Source: Streptomyces sp. ISL-11
GTDB taxonomy: Bacteria; Actinomycetota; Actinomycetes; Streptomycetales; Streptomycetaceae
Direction of reading: 5' to 3'
DNA length: 64,000 nucleotides
Assembly: GCF_018614525.1 (NCBI RefSeq)
Contig: NZ_JAGGOL010000034.1
Coordinates: 27,749-91,748, forward strand
Shown one piece after another: positions 1 to 6,819 of the stretch (within the stretch, counting starts at the first letter, position 1; the number at the start of each line of letters is the position of its first letter). A model generated the notes under the pieces. The model saw only the letters and a list, made by a program, of their open reading frames with translations. It did not search any database and was not told where the DNA came from. The translations under genes were made by a program, and so were the position numbers.

Positions 1-270
1 GCCAAGACCATGAAGGAGCTGACCGCGGAACGGGTGATGCTCCACGGTCTCCGAGGCCGCTGCAACAGCCCCATCGCCGGTCACTGCATCACCGGCCCCG
101 ACGGCCAGCTCGTACTCAGGGGCATGGTCTTCACCCGTGAAGGCGCTCAGTTCGTGCACGCCCAGCACTGGGGCGAAGCAGGCAACGATCCGGGCACTCT
201 GGGCGCCCGAGTCTGCGCCGATCTTCTACGGCAGGGGGCCCGGGAGCTGATCGAAGGCGTACCGCGCTGA
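1..270 (+). CDS. hemC: Hydroxymethylbilane synthase-like protein, C-terminal part (truncated by window edge)
   Basis: The reading frame is already open at base 1 and ends at 268-270, so only the last 89 codons are visible. The residues ERVMLHGLRGRCNSPIAGH and the later LRGMVFTREGAQFVHA match the C-terminal domain of porphobilinogen deaminase, which polymerises four porphobilinogens into hydroxymethylbilane in tetrapyrrole synthesis. The Cys in GRCNSPIAG is at the place where this family holds its dipyrromethane cofactor. The ATG at 10 is internal. Whether this is the housekeeping copy or a second accessory copy cannot be told from this fragment. Confidence 0.8.
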   Translation, partial: AKTMKELTAERVMLHGLRGRCNSPIAGHCITGPDGQLVLRGMVFTREGAQFVHAQHWGEAGNDPGTLGARVCADLLRQGARELIEGVPR

Positions 271-326
271 CGTGAGCCCCCTCAGCCGTCTTGAACTGGC
301 GTCTATAGAACAAGGGAGCAGGCCGG

Positions 327-1007
327 ATGCCAGGTAGACGACGGATCAGGCCGGTGGCTGCCGCTCCGGTGGCGTTGTTCGACTTCGACGGGACGCTGAT
401 CCAACGGCAGGAGGTCTTCGCGAAGTGGGCGTCTGAGTTCGCCGAGCAGTACGGCGTGCCCCTGGCGTGGCTACTGGAGGCCGACACCCAGTACATCTCG
501 CAGCGAATCGGTTTCTTCGAACTGCTCAAGTCGACCTTCGGCACGCAGCCAGCAGCCGCAAAACTGCATGCCCAGTACCGGCAGCGCATGTCCGAGCTGA
601 TCGCCCTCGAGCCACAAGTTCACGCGATGCTTGTCGACCTGCGCGAGGCCGGCTGGCGCCTGGGGGTGGTCACCAACGGTTCGACCGACAGGCAGACCGC
701 AAAGCTCCGCAAGGCGGGCTTGTACGACCTTGTCGACGCTGTGGTCATCGCCGGCGCGGTGGGGGTATGGAAGCCGGATCCGCGGATTTTTCACCGTGCC
801 ACGGCAGGGCTTGGCGTTCGCCCCGGCCCGCATGTGGTGATGGTCGGCGACAGCCTCGAACAAGATGTCGCCGGCGCTCACGTCGCCGGACTGTCCACGG
901 TCTGGGTTTCTCACGGGCACCCGCCGCCGCACTCAGGTCCACGGCCCCAGCACACCGTCTGCACTGTGCTGGAGGTTGCTGAGCTTCTGCCTGGCATTGT
1001 CACCTAG
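327..1007 (+). CDS. HAD-superfamily phosphatase
   Basis: This 226-residue protein shows the three HAD motifs: FDFDGTLI near residue 18 (nucleophile and acid/base Asp), VVTNGST near residue 115 (motif II Thr/Ser), and VGDSLEQDVAGA near residue 173 (acidic motif IV), with KPDPRIF carrying the motif III Lys. The helical cap lies between motifs I and II, as in class I phosphoglycolate-phosphatase or pyrimidine-nucleotidase-like enzymes. The substrate is not predictable. The start ATG has GGGAG about 9 bases upstream. It lies 57 bp after the hemC-like gene and may be cotranscribed with it. It ends only 2 bp before the proposed left prophage boundary. Confidence 0.85.
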   Translation: MPGRRRIRPVAAAPVALFDFDGTLIQRQEVFAKWASEFAEQYGVPLAWLLEADTQYISQRIGFFELLKSTFGTQPAAAKLHAQYRQRMSELIALEPQVHAMLVDLREAGWRLGVVTNGSTDRQTAKLRKAGLYDLVDAVVIAGAVGVWKPDPRIFHRATAGLGVRPGPHVVMVGDSLEQDVAGAHVAGLSTVWVSHGHPPPHSGPRPQHTVCTVLEVAELLPGIVT

Positions 1008-1008
1008 G

Positions 1009-1019
1009 GCGGGGGCTGT
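1009..1019. other. Candidate left attachment core (attL)
   Basis: GCGGGGGCTGT occurs here, 2 bp after the HAD gene stop and 18 bp before the lsr2-like gene. It recurs at 49514-49524 beyond the integrase. An 11-bp direct repeat at the two ends of the phage gene set is compatible with a serine-integrase crossover core. The right copy is also one arm of a terminator hairpin, so the match may be chance. Confidence 0.3.
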
Positions 1020-1036
1020 ACCCCTAGACTCTGCGC

Positions 1037-1372
1037 ATGGCTCAGAAGATCATCACGATTTACACCGACGACCTGACCGGAGAGGAGATTTCGGAGGCGG
1101 AGACGCACACCTTCGCCATTGACGGTGTCACCTACGAAATCGACCTGGGTCCGGACAGCTACGAGCAAATGCTTCAGGCGTTCGGGCCGTTCGTAAAAGC
1201 TGCCCGCAAGCAGGGTAGGGGGAAGAAGCCGGCAGCCCGCCCGGCCGTGGCTCGGTCCAGCGAGGACACTGCGGCGATCAGGGCCTGGGCCAAGAAGAAC
1301 GGGTACAACGTGAACGACCGAGGCCGGGTGCCGGCGGATATCCGCGAAGCCTACGCCAAGCAAAACGGCTAA
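1037..1372 (+). CDS. lsr2: Lsr2-family nucleoid-associated protein
   Basis: The 111-residue product starts [15 protein letters not shown] and ends with the AT-hook-like DNA-binding domain [19 protein letters not shown], in which the RGR core enters the minor groove of AT-rich DNA. The N-terminal beta-hairpin/helix half is the dimerisation and bridging domain. Length equals the usual Lsr2 length, but the middle ([19 protein letters not shown]) differs from what I recall of Streptomyces chromosomal Lsr2. It is therefore probably a phage-borne copy, as found in many Streptomyces phages, silencing phage AT-rich regions or countering host silencing. A strong terminator follows at 1400. The start has no strong SD in the 20 bases upstream, so leaderless or weak initiation is possible. 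Confidence 0.9.
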   Translation: MAQKIITIYTDDLTGEEISEAETHTFAIDGVTYEIDLGPDSYEQMLQAFGPFVKAARKQGRGKKPAARPAVARSSEDTAAIRAWAKKNGYNVNDRGRVPADIREAYAKQNG

Positions 1373-1399
1373 TTCCGGCCTGAGTACTGCACCAATCAT

Positions 1400-1421
1400 G
1401 CGGCCCCCCTAGGGGGGCCGC
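1400..1421. terminator. Bidirectional intrinsic terminator after lsr2
   Basis: GCGGCCCCCC and its exact complement GGGGGGCCGC form a hairpin with almost no loop, followed by ATTTGTCT. It separates the lsr2-like gene from the control region. Confidence 0.85.
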
Positions 1422-1525
1422 ATTTGTCTATAGAGAACCCCCTACACAGTAGATGTCGGTGTCCTTTCCGCACTCTGTGGACACCTGAGGGGAGAATCGT
1501 GAGACGGAACACGCCCTGGTGGGCG

Positions 1526-1825
1526 AATTAATTCATTCACGCGTGTGGAACCGGGAGCCCATCACCTCTCACGCCCCAGAGAGCCGTCCTCGCCAGCCTG
1601 GGCACCCCCATCCACCGCCGTCAGGCGACCCCGGAAACCCGGTGCGGACCTCCCCGGCCGGCGTCGGCACGAGGTTTCATACCCGTACATCGCCAGAGGA
1701 AGGGCCCCGCGGCGGGTCCTGAACGAATGAATTTGGGCATTACCCCCACGTGCATGCATTGAATGAATTAAATAATGAGTGGGCGGGATCACACTGGGAT
1801 GGTGAATGGGGAATTAATTCATTCA
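1526..1825. repeat. Cluster of four AT-rich 14-mer repeats (AATTAATTCATTCA family)
   Basis: Copies lie at 1526-1539 (exact AATTAATTCATTCA), 1725-1733 (shortened GAATGAATT, opposite strand), 1760-1771 (TGAATGAATTAA, opposite strand) and 1812-1825 (exact). The intervening DNA is GC-rich. Four further copies lie at 11933, 35149, 36451 and 47009. The cluster may be binding sites for one protein. Confidence 0.8.
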
Positions 1826-1871
1826 ATTGCGATGCATTGTCCGGTTGAGATGTGGGTCACTCTCGAAGATC

Positions 1872-1900
1872 TTGACAGCTACGCTTATGTAGCTCTACTT
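1872..1900 (+). promoter_or_regulatory. Putative rightward early promoter with internal operator dyad
   Basis: A perfect -35 box TTGACA (1872-1877) is followed by the dyad AGCTAC-N6-GTAGCT (1877-1894), which fills the spacer. A weak -10-like CTACTT lies at 1895-1900. A regulator bound to the dyad would occlude RNA polymerase. It would transcribe the structured leader and the small genes from 2231 on. Confidence 0.5.
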
Positions 1901-1971
1901 CGCGGGCATCCGCGCGGTTCCTTTCGATGGTTAGCGGAATGATGTATTGTGACCCAGGTCACGCAGTTCAA

Positions 1972-1986
1972 AGTTGACCGGTAACC
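1972..1986 (+). promoter_or_regulatory. Early-region operator/stoperator-like site 1
   Basis: AGTTGACCGGTAACC, one mismatch from the consensus GGTTGWCCRGTAACC shared by seven sites in this prophage. The arms GGTT and AACC make it a near-palindrome. It sits upstream of the structured leader. Confidence 0.6.
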
Positions 1987-2008
1987 CTGATCCGCGTAAT
2001 GTTCTGGG

Positions 2009-2215
2009 TGTCGGAAAGAGCGAGACGCCGACAGGGTCAGGAACTACGGCCCAGATAGACCGCAGTAGTTCAGCCGCATAGACCACGTAGGACTCACTCC
2101 TAAAGGGTCACGCCGCTAGGTGGGCTACCTTCCGAGCCATTTCATCGGAGGTGAAGAGTCGGGGAATCTGACTTCTTTAGCGATTGCCACGGGATAGCAA
2201 CTGTGGGGGTCGCTA
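2009..2215 (+). ncRNA. Structured 5' leader with three hairpins ahead of the first left-arm gene
   Basis: Perfect stems are seen at 2009-2014/2028-2033 (TGTCGG/CCGACA), 2041-2047/2065-2071 (GAACTAC/GTAGTTC) and 2178-2183/2210-2215 (TAGCGA/TCGCTA). The last has an inner CCAC/GTGG stem at 2187-2190/2203-2206. It ends immediately before the GGAGGG SD at 2217. A near-repeat CCTAAAGGGTCACGCCG (2099-2115) recurs as CCTAAAGGGCTCACGCCG (2261-2278) inside the following gene. It matches no riboswitch I recognise, and no T-tract marks it as a simple terminator. Confidence 0.4.
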
Positions 2216-2230
2216 TGGAGGGCAGAGACG

Positions 2231-2407
2231 ATGGCCAAGAGCTACCGAGTCAGTGATAAGCCTAAAGGGCTCACGCCGGTCACATATCGCACTACAGGGC
2301 GAGCGACCCCTAAGGGGTCGGCCTATGTGATGAGCGATTCCAGGGCGAATAGGCTGCTAGCTAAGCGCACTGCATGGCAGGTCAGGCGTGATGCCACGAG
2401 TTCCTAA
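2231..2407 (+). CDS. Small basic hypothetical protein (58 aa)
   Basis: ATG at 2231 has a good SD GGAGGG eight bases upstream, and the frame runs 58 codons to TAA at 2405. The product (starts MAKSYRVSDKPKGLTPVTY, ends QVRRDATSS) is rich in Lys and Arg with many Thr/Ser, so it could bind nucleic acid. It is the first gene behind the structured leader and operator site 1. No family is recognised. Confidence 0.6.
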   Translation: MAKSYRVSDKPKGLTPVTYRTTGRATPKGSAYVMSDSRANRLLAKRTAWQVRRDATSS

Positions 2408-2429
2408 GAGCCTATTTTTTTTGACCGAT

Positions 2430-2444
2430 GGTTGTCCGGTAACC
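2430..2444 (+). promoter_or_regulatory. Early-region operator/stoperator-like site 2
   Basis: GGTTGTCCGGTAACC, preceded by a run of eight T about 7 bases upstream and followed 18 bases later by the ATG of the next gene (2463). It shows the same T-tract, site, start arrangement as the sites at 39803, 40661 and 44670. Confidence 0.65.
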
Positions 2445-2462
2445 TACCCATGGGGGGTAAAT

Positions 2463-2813
2463 ATGAACGCGACTGTAACCCTCACGCAAGAGATTCGCAT
2501 CAATGGAGGGGCCACCTATGCTCCAGGCCGCTCGGTTCCGATGGCCGGGTACATGGTTTCGCTGCACGGCAGCGAGCGAACTATTCCGCTCGACGCTTTC
2601 GGATCGGCCGAACTCGACAACTACATACAGGAGTACGCCTATCGAGTGGACGCCGACGCGCGCTTGTTCTATGGGGCGTGGGTGGATGGTGAAACCGTAT
2701 ATCTCGATCTATCCATGAATGTCGCCGACCGTGCAGAGGCCCTGCTTATCGGGGAGTTTGAGTCGCAGCTAGCTATCTATGACGTCGCTAACGGCGACGT
2801 GATCACGCTCTAG
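2463..2813 (+). CDS. Hypothetical phage protein (116 aa)
   Basis: The start ATG at 2463 is chosen because operator-like site 2 and a G-rich weak SD lie just upstream. A longer frame from 2388 would read through the T-tract and the site. The protein MNATVTLTQEIRINGG... is acidic and has mixed alpha/beta character (YAPGRSVPMAGYMVSLHG, later ADRAEALLIGEFESQLAIY). No domain is recognised. It is the second gene of the rightward left arm; a GCGCA/TGCGC hairpin shortly after its stop may end transcription. Confidence 0.7.
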   Translation: MNATVTLTQEIRINGGATYAPGRSVPMAGYMVSLHGSERTIPLDAFGSAELDNYIQEYAYRVDADARLFYGAWVDGETVYLDLSMNVADRAEALLIGEFESQLAIYDVANGDVITL

Positions 2814-2908
2814 AAGATTGGCGAGCTTTGGTGGCGCATGCCTTGCGTGCGCTTGCCATGGCTGGCTAATCGGCCAGGAAAGCCTACTCAAAAAATCCGA
2901 GGGAATCT

Positions 2909-3133
2909 ATGAGCGACTACACAATTGAGCAGGTTCGAGAGGCGATCAATCGGGGAGCTGATCTTGTGCTCGAAAACCTCAGTTTGGGGGAGCCCGAGGA
3001 AGACGCAATAAACCTGGTAGTCAACGCTGCGATCTCTTCCTTGGAAGATCCGACAGTCGATATTGAGCGCGTAGCGCAAGAACAGTACCAGGTGCCGTTT
3101 TCGGAAATCGCGACTTGGTGGTCGTGGTCATAG
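2909..3133 (+). CDS. Hypothetical acidic small protein (74 aa)
   Basis: ATG at 2909 follows a GAGGGAATCT SD-like stretch. The 74-residue acidic, helical product (MSDYTIEQVREAINRGADL...) ends with the aromatic tail EIATWWSWS. No family is recognised. A terminator at 3188 follows, so it may be its own transcription unit within the left arm. Confidence 0.65.
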   Translation: MSDYTIEQVREAINRGADLVLENLSLGEPEEDAINLVVNAAISSLEDPTVDIERVAQEQYQVPFSEIATWWSWS

Positions 3134-3187
3134 CGTGGAAGCGGTCCGAGGGTGAAGCCCAGTAATCGAGACTGACGCGCGTTGCTC

Positions 3188-3215
3188 AAGGCTCGGCCGA
3201 ATAGTCGGGCCTTTT
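3188..3215 (+). terminator. Intrinsic terminator between small left-arm genes
   Basis: AAGGCTCG pairs with CGGGCCTT around a 10-base loop and runs into TTTT. The following boundary reads TTTTGCATGGCCTGTCAGC, nearly the same as after the terminator at 4272. Confidence 0.75.
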
Positions 3216-3273
3216 GCATGGCCTGTCAGCTACGGCAGACCTGAATCACATAACCCATTCGGAAGGTTAGTTC

Positions 3274-3657
3274 ATGAGCATTTATGACGACGGTGCCGCT
3301 GGCGCAAACGAGGCCCGCGCGCGCTGGGCCCTGACCGCCATGGAGGCCATGGGCCGCGAGACTGGCCAGACAGGAGAAAGCTATTTCCCTGGAACCCTCA
3401 TGGTGGGGGCAGAAGTGATTCGCGAGGTTGCCGGAGACCTCATGGCCAATCTTTTCCACCTTGCGCGGTTGAACGGCGTTGACCCCGCATTGATCGTCGC
3501 TGCCGGGGCGATGCATTTCGTGGAAGAGATCGACGAGGAATGGCAGGAGCTGGAGCAAAATGCGATCGAATCTGCGGCCGACGAGCTCACCGAGGATTTT
3601 CGTAAGCGCGGTCTTCCCGAGCTTGAGAAGTTCCTGAAGGGCGAGGGTGACAAGTGA
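3274..3657 (+). CDS. Hypothetical helical phage protein (127 aa)
   Basis: ATG at 3274 has GGAAGG 9 bases upstream. The 127-residue product is almost wholly alpha-helical and acidic, with LTAMEAMGRETGQTG near the N-terminus and long Glu/Leu-rich helices toward the end (ELEQNAIESAADELTEDF). It heads a three-gene run whose members overlap by 4 bp (GTGA, ATGA), so they are translationally coupled. No family is recognised. Confidence 0.7.
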   Translation: MSIYDDGAAGANEARARWALTAMEAMGRETGQTGESYFPGTLMVGAEVIREVAGDLMANLFHLARLNGVDPALIVAAGAMHFVEEIDEEWQELEQNAIESAADELTEDFRKRGLPELEKFLKGEGDK

Positions 3658-4001
3658 TCGACACCGGCAACGCGCACTGCGGCTCCTGCGGCATGGACTT
3701 GGGGTTCCCGGATCAAGACGGCGAGGTCAATGCCTGTGGGCACTGTCAATGGGACGAGCACGTCTGCCCGGAGGAGAAGAGCGTCGATGTCCTCCGAAGC
3801 TCCATCAAGCGCATTCGCGAACATGAAGCGCAATGGCTTCGGTGCCTCCGTGAGGAGGTTCCCTCATATGACCCAGACCTCAACGACGCGGACTGTGTCG
3901 ACGACGTGCGACGCATGGACGAGATGCAGACAGATCAAGCCTTCGACGCGCAATTGCTGTTGCGGGCTCTCATGACGGACCTTGAGGCGGCGGTGGCATG
4001 A
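3654..4001 (+). CDS. Zinc-ribbon hypothetical protein (115 aa)
   Basis: GTG at 3654 overlaps the previous TGA. The N-terminus holds two CxxC pairs (CGSCG near residue 9 and CGHC near residue 28) that should bind one zinc ion, followed by an acidic helical region. Small zinc-ribbon proteins are frequent in actinophage accessory arms, but their function is generally unknown. It is coupled to both neighbours by overlap. Confidence 0.7.
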   Translation: MIDTGNAHCGSCGMDLGFPDQDGEVNACGHCQWDEHVCPEEKSVDVLRSSIKRIREHEAQWLRCLREEVPSYDPDLNDADCVDDVRRMDEMQTDQAFDAQLLLRALMTDLEAAVA

Positions 4002-4252
4002 CGACGGAATATATCGTTGAGAAGTACCCGGAAGAGGATTCGTTCCGCGAGTTCTGGGTCACGACGGAATGCGGTATACGGCACACGTTGGAACTCGGCT
4101 TGGATGCCGATCGGATGCCGATTGCCGTCTGGTCCTCTGATGCCGTCTCAGGGGCGAAGGAGTGGGAAACACAAGGGCTGATGCCCATCAGCCCAGCCCA
4201 CGCGCGACAGATGATCGGAGCTCTTGAACGCATCCTGCGTGAGGCGGAGTAA
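3998..4252 (+). CDS. Hypothetical protein (84 aa)
   Basis: ATG at 3998 overlaps the preceding stop (ATGA). The 84-residue acidic protein MTTEYIVEKYPEEDSFREFW... reads like a small alpha/beta domain with a C-terminal helix (HARQMIGALERILREAE). It is the last gene of the three-gene coupled run and is followed at once by a strong terminator. No family is recognised. Confidence 0.7.
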   Translation: MTTEYIVEKYPEEDSFREFWVTTECGIRHTLELGLDADRMPIAVWSSDAVSGAKEWETQGLMPISPAHARQMIGALERILREAE

Positions 4253-4271
4253 TTCTGACTCGCTTTGCTTC

Positions 4272-4304
4272 AGGCCGCTCGATTGCAGTGTCGAGCGGCC
4301 TTTT
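4272..4304 (+). terminator. Intrinsic terminator
   Basis: AGGCCGCTCGA and TCGAGCGGCCT form a perfect 11-bp stem with an 8-base loop and a TTTT tail. The boundary TTTTGCATGGCCGGTCAGC follows. Confidence 0.9.
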
Positions 4305-4357
4305 GCATGGCCGGTCAGCCGCGACAGGGCCGTAACTGAATCCTGAAAGGGAAATCC

Positions 4358-4552
4358 GTGAAATATCAGTGCAAAATATTCAAGGGTATCGAGACGCGGG
4401 CTGCTAAGGATATTCGGATGGAGTGGGGCTACGCAGATAGGGCGTCCACTGATTCAAACGCTCGGGGAGCAGTCACCCGGGGTATTGGTGCTCGACAGAG
4501 TGCGGCTCGGGCTCTCGTAAGGCACGTGCGCCGCTGCGGCCTCTGCGGATAG
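4358..4552 (+). CDS. Small basic hypothetical protein (64 aa)
   Basis: GTG at 4358 has an AAAGGGAAA purine-rich SD upstream. The 64-residue product is strongly basic (RGAVTRGIGARQSAARALVR) and ends in CGLCG, a CxxC pair. It could bind nucleic acid. No family is recognised and confidence in expression is moderate. Confidence 0.5.
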   Translation: MKYQCKIFKGIETRAAKDIRMEWGYADRASTDSNARGAVTRGIGARQSAARALVRHVRRCGLCG

Positions 4553-4564
4553 GGCTGAAATCCA

Positions 4565-4783
4565 ATGGCAATGCGATGTGAACACAACACGGATCATGCC
4601 GCTTCTCGGCATGTGACCTCAGGTCGTCCGGACGGCAGCGGAGTGCCGATCACCGCCCACCTCTGTGTTGACCACCTCGACCCCTGGATAGCTGCCCTGG
4701 AGCGGTGGGACGGGCACGCGCTCCGCATCGACCGCCCCATTAACGGCTGGTGCAGGCCCTACGGCCTGTGCGCCATTCACTGA
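4565..4783 (+). CDS. Cys/His-rich hypothetical protein (72 aa)
   Basis: ATG at 4565 lies 12 bp after the previous stop. The protein MAMRCEHNTDHAASRH... has scattered Cys and His residues (CEHN, HLCVDHLD, WCRPYGLCAIH) that could form a zinc site. No family is recognised. It ends about 10 bases before the GTG of the next gene, indicating cotranscription. Confidence 0.6.
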   Translation: MAMRCEHNTDHAASRHVTSGRPDGSGVPITAHLCVDHLDPWIAALERWDGHALRIDRPINGWCRPYGLCAIH

Positions 4784-4794
4784 GGAGAACCACC

Positions 4795-5064
4795 GTGGGA
4801 CAGATCATCATTCGTGCGGGGCAGTGGGAAGAGAGCCGCGACCGCATCCGAGTGCGCATCTGGCGCGAGGAACAGCAAGGGCCCTTCGTCGACATTGTGT
4901 TGGGCTCTTGGCGGCAGCGCCTCTACCGAGAGATGCCCGCCATGACCCTCTCGTTCATCGCGGAGGAGCACGGCGTCACCCGCCCGCCGAAGATCTACCG
5001 CAAGGACTACCACGACGCGTGGAACCCGTTCCTCTACGACTTGGTCGGGGAGTGCGAAGAATGA
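4795..5064 (+). CDS. Hypothetical protein upstream of ardA (89 aa)
   Basis: GTG at 4795 is preferred over an upstream ATG because GAGGAG lies 7 bases before it. The product MGQIIIRAGQWEESRDRIRV... mixes beta strands with basic residues and contains PKIYRKDYHDAWNPFLYDL. Its stop overlaps the ATG of ardA (ATGA), so the two are translationally coupled and may act together. No family is recognised. Confidence 0.65.
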   Translation: MGQIIIRAGQWEESRDRIRVRIWREEQQGPFVDIVLGSWRQRLYREMPAMTLSFIAEEHGVTRPPKIYRKDYHDAWNPFLYDLVGECEE

Positions 5065-5573
5065 GCCCCCGCATCTATGTCGCCAGCCTCTCCGACTACG
5101 TCAACGGCCGCCTGCACGGAGTGTGGATCGCCGCCGACCAGGCCCCCGAAGACCTGGGCACTGAGGTAAACGTGATGTTGAAGGCGTCGCCGGAGCCGGA
5201 CGCGGAAGAGTTCGCGATCCACGACTACGAGGACTTCGGCGGCATCGACATCGGGGAGTACGAGTCCCTGGAGACGGTCTCCGCCCTCGCGCAGCTGGTG
5301 ACCCAGCACCCGCCCGAGGTAGTGGGCTACCTCCTGGGCGAGGGCCTGGAGCCCGAGGAAATCACCGAAGCGATCGATGACCGGTTCTGTGGAGTGCACG
5401 ACTCCCTGACCGACTACGCCTGGGAGTGGATCGACGACCTCGGCGACCTGCCCAAGCACTATCACGACTACCGCTGGTCGATCGCTAAGGCCATGGCCCA
5501 CGACTGGGAGGTGGGCGGGGAGTTTGTCACCGTCCGCACTTCCGAGGGCCTTGCCGTTCTCAGCCACGGCTGA
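5061..5573 (+). CDS. ardA: ArdA-type antirestriction protein
   Basis: The 170-residue protein begins MSPRIYVASLSDYVNGRLHG, the hallmark N-terminus of ArdA proteins, and is strongly acidic throughout (IHDYEDFGGIDIGEYESLE). ArdA mimics bent B-form DNA with its surface carboxylates and inhibits type I restriction-modification enzymes, protecting incoming phage DNA. The length is typical for the family (about 165-180 aa). The ATG overlaps the preceding stop. Its stop codon lies inside a large inverted repeat (5567-5632). Its place in the left arm points to an anti-defence role for some of the neighbouring small genes. Confidence 0.9.
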   Translation: MSPRIYVASLSDYVNGRLHGVWIAADQAPEDLGTEVNVMLKASPEPDAEEFAIHDYEDFGGIDIGEYESLETVSALAQLVTQHPPEVVGYLLGEGLEPEEITEAIDDRFCGVHDSLTDYAWEWIDDLGDLPKHYHDYRWSIAKAMAHDWEVGGEFVTVRTSEGLAVLSHG

Positions 5574-5632
5574 CCGGCCGTCGTCGCCCTCGACCCCTGA
5601 GCTGGCCGAGGGCGGCCACGGCCGGTCAGCCG
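5567..5632. terminator. Large nested inverted repeat after ardA
   Basis: The arms CGGCTGACCGGCCG (5567-5580) and CGGCCGGTCAGCCG (5619-5632) are perfect over 14 bp. Inside them GCCCTCG (5586-5592) pairs with CGAGGGC (5607-5613). There is no T-tract. It could end the ardA transcript, protect its 3' end, or form a cruciform. The GGCCGGTCAGCC of the right arm recurs after the terminator at 4272. Confidence 0.7.
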
Positions 5633-5664
5633 ACCGCCGAATCGTACGACTCAGAGACGAACCC

Positions 5665-6150
5665 ATGTTGATCACGCCTGACCCGCGCATGTGCGGAACC
5701 TGCTTCACACCGCTCGAATCCCACTTCGACGGCTTCGGTCTGACGCCCCCGCGATACGAGCACCCCGTGCGTGACGAACCTTGGGACCACGAAGCCCAGC
5801 CTGTCCCCGTTGACGACCGTGTGATCCGCGTCTGCGACTTCTGCACACGCGCAAGCGCGGCCACGGCCTTCGTTACGAGGAAGGCGATCATCGCAATCAC
5901 GCCGACCGGTCAGACCGAGGTCTGGGCGGAACCCTGGGCAGCCTGCGAGACCTGCGCGGCGTTCATCCGCAACCGGTCGCCGCACCTCCTGATGGACCGG
6001 GCGGTTGCGCTCGCCCGCCACCCCGTGACCGGCGGGCCACTGGACCGGCCCACCCGGCGCATCCTGCGGCGGGAGCACATCAAGCCCTTGTTCACCAAGT
6101 TCTTCCAGGCCGAGCCATCCGAGCACCACCACCAAGGAGGCAACGCCTGA
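5665..6150 (+). CDS. Zinc-finger-like hypothetical protein (161 aa)
   Basis: ATG at 5665 is chosen because the longer frame from 5524 would overlap ardA and the inverted repeat. Cys pairs CGTC near residue 11, CDFC near residue 55 and CETC near residue 94 suggest one or two zinc sites. The C-terminal part is basic (RPTRRILRREHIKPLF). No family is recognised. Its stop overlaps the next start (TGATG). Confidence 0.65.
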   Translation: MLITPDPRMCGTCFTPLESHFDGFGLTPPRYEHPVRDEPWDHEAQPVPVDDRVIRVCDFCTRASAATAFVTRKAIIAITPTGQTEVWAEPWAACETCAAFIRNRSPHLLMDRAVALARHPVTGGPLDRPTRRILRREHIKPLFTKFFQAEPSEHHHQGGNA

Positions 6151-6545
6151 TGACCCTCCATGTCTGGATCATGGCGCTCGGCGACAAGACCAAGCCCGAC
6201 ACCCCCGCGTACGCGGAGGACACCCACCCCAGACGGGCGCGCGCCTGTGTCGAAGTGGACGACTTCGCCGACCTCTTCCCCATCTTCAACGCGTGGCGGC
6301 AGCACTTCGCCGAGGAGATCACCGCCTATGCCATGCCTGTCCTCCTGGCCGCCGAGGGGCAGCCGGCCCCGGGCTGGGAGGAGGAGTGGGCGGAGACCGG
6401 CCCGCCGATCCGGCTCGACACCATGCCTGGCGGCTTCCTCCAGATCCGCCCGGACGGTGACGTCCCCGCGCGCGGACGCCCGCCATTCGGCCGCCCCCGG
6501 GCCGCCCCGGCCGCCGACCCTCTTGCCCTGGGGACCCAGTGCTGA
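6150..6545 (+). CDS. Hypothetical protein (131 aa)
   Basis: ATG at 6150 shares one base with the previous TGA; an AAGGAGG SD lies about 10 bases upstream within the previous gene. The N-terminal 100 residues (MTLHVWIMALGDKTKPDTP...) look folded, whereas the C-terminal 30 are Pro/Arg/Ala-rich and probably disordered. No family is recognised. Confidence 0.65.
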   Translation: MTLHVWIMALGDKTKPDTPAYAEDTHPRRARACVEVDDFADLFPIFNAWRQHFAEEITAYAMPVLLAAEGQPAPGWEEEWAETGPPIRLDTMPGGFLQIRPDGDVPARGRPPFGRPRAAPAADPLALGTQC

Positions 6546-6736
6546 TCATCGACGCCCTTGCCCGATTGCTGATCGCGACCGCCGATGCCGTGGCCGTTCG
6601 GTCTCGTGTCCCGAACCCCATGCACCTGTCCCGTGTCGTCCTGGCGGAGCTGGCCGACAAAGGCGGCGCCGACTTCTACGAAGCCGTCCAGTGGCAAGCC
6701 CGAGGAGCGGGCTTCACCTGGCCCGACTCGGACTGA
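6539..6736 (+). CDS. Small hypothetical protein (65 aa)
   Basis: GTG at 6539 overlaps the previous stop by 7 bp. The 65-residue product MLIIDALARLLIATADAVAV... starts with an amphipathic or weakly hydrophobic helix followed by a polar domain. No family is recognised. A perfect hairpin terminator lies 30 bp downstream. Confidence 0.55.
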   Translation: MLIIDALARLLIATADAVAVRSRVPNPMHLSRVVLAELADKGGADFYEAVQWQARGAGFTWPDSD

Positions 6737-6766
6737 CCCGTCCACCTGAGCGTGAGTGAGTTGCTT

Positions 6767-6792
6767 GGCCGACCGCCCGGTGGCGGTCGGCC
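6767..6792 (+). terminator. Hairpin terminator (perfect 11-bp stem)
   Basis: GGCCGACCGCC and GGCGGTCGGCC are exact complements around a CGGT loop; only TT follows. Confidence 0.75.
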
Positions 6793-6819
6793 TTGCTGGT
6801 CACTCATGGAAGGCAAGTT

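Larger units (their letters stand above)
1422..2230. promoter_or_regulatory. Left control region of the prophage (about 0.8 kb without convincing genes)
   Basis: No convincing coding sequence is seen up to the small gene at 2231; the short open frames around 1519-1792 have no SD and no protein-like composition. The stretch holds a GGTGTCC/GGACACC dyad at 1458-1485, four copies of the AT-rich TGAATGAATTAATT-type repeat (1526-1825), a TTGACA promoter with an internal dyad (1872-1900), a GTGACC-CA-GGTCAC palindrome (1949-1962), one GGTTGWCCRGTAACC site (1972-1986) and a structured leader (2009-2215). It is AT-richer than its surroundings and reads as the switch region driving the left arm. Confidence 0.7.

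Noticed and set aside
1519..1792. Short open frames on both strands in the left control region
   Set aside because: No SD, Pro/Arg/Ser-rich composition and overlap with repeats; they look like chance frames in GC-rich DNA.
2009..2215. A tRNA or known riboswitch in the leader
   Set aside because: Stems do not form a cloverleaf, no CCA or anticodon arm is visible, and no known riboswitch core is recognised.
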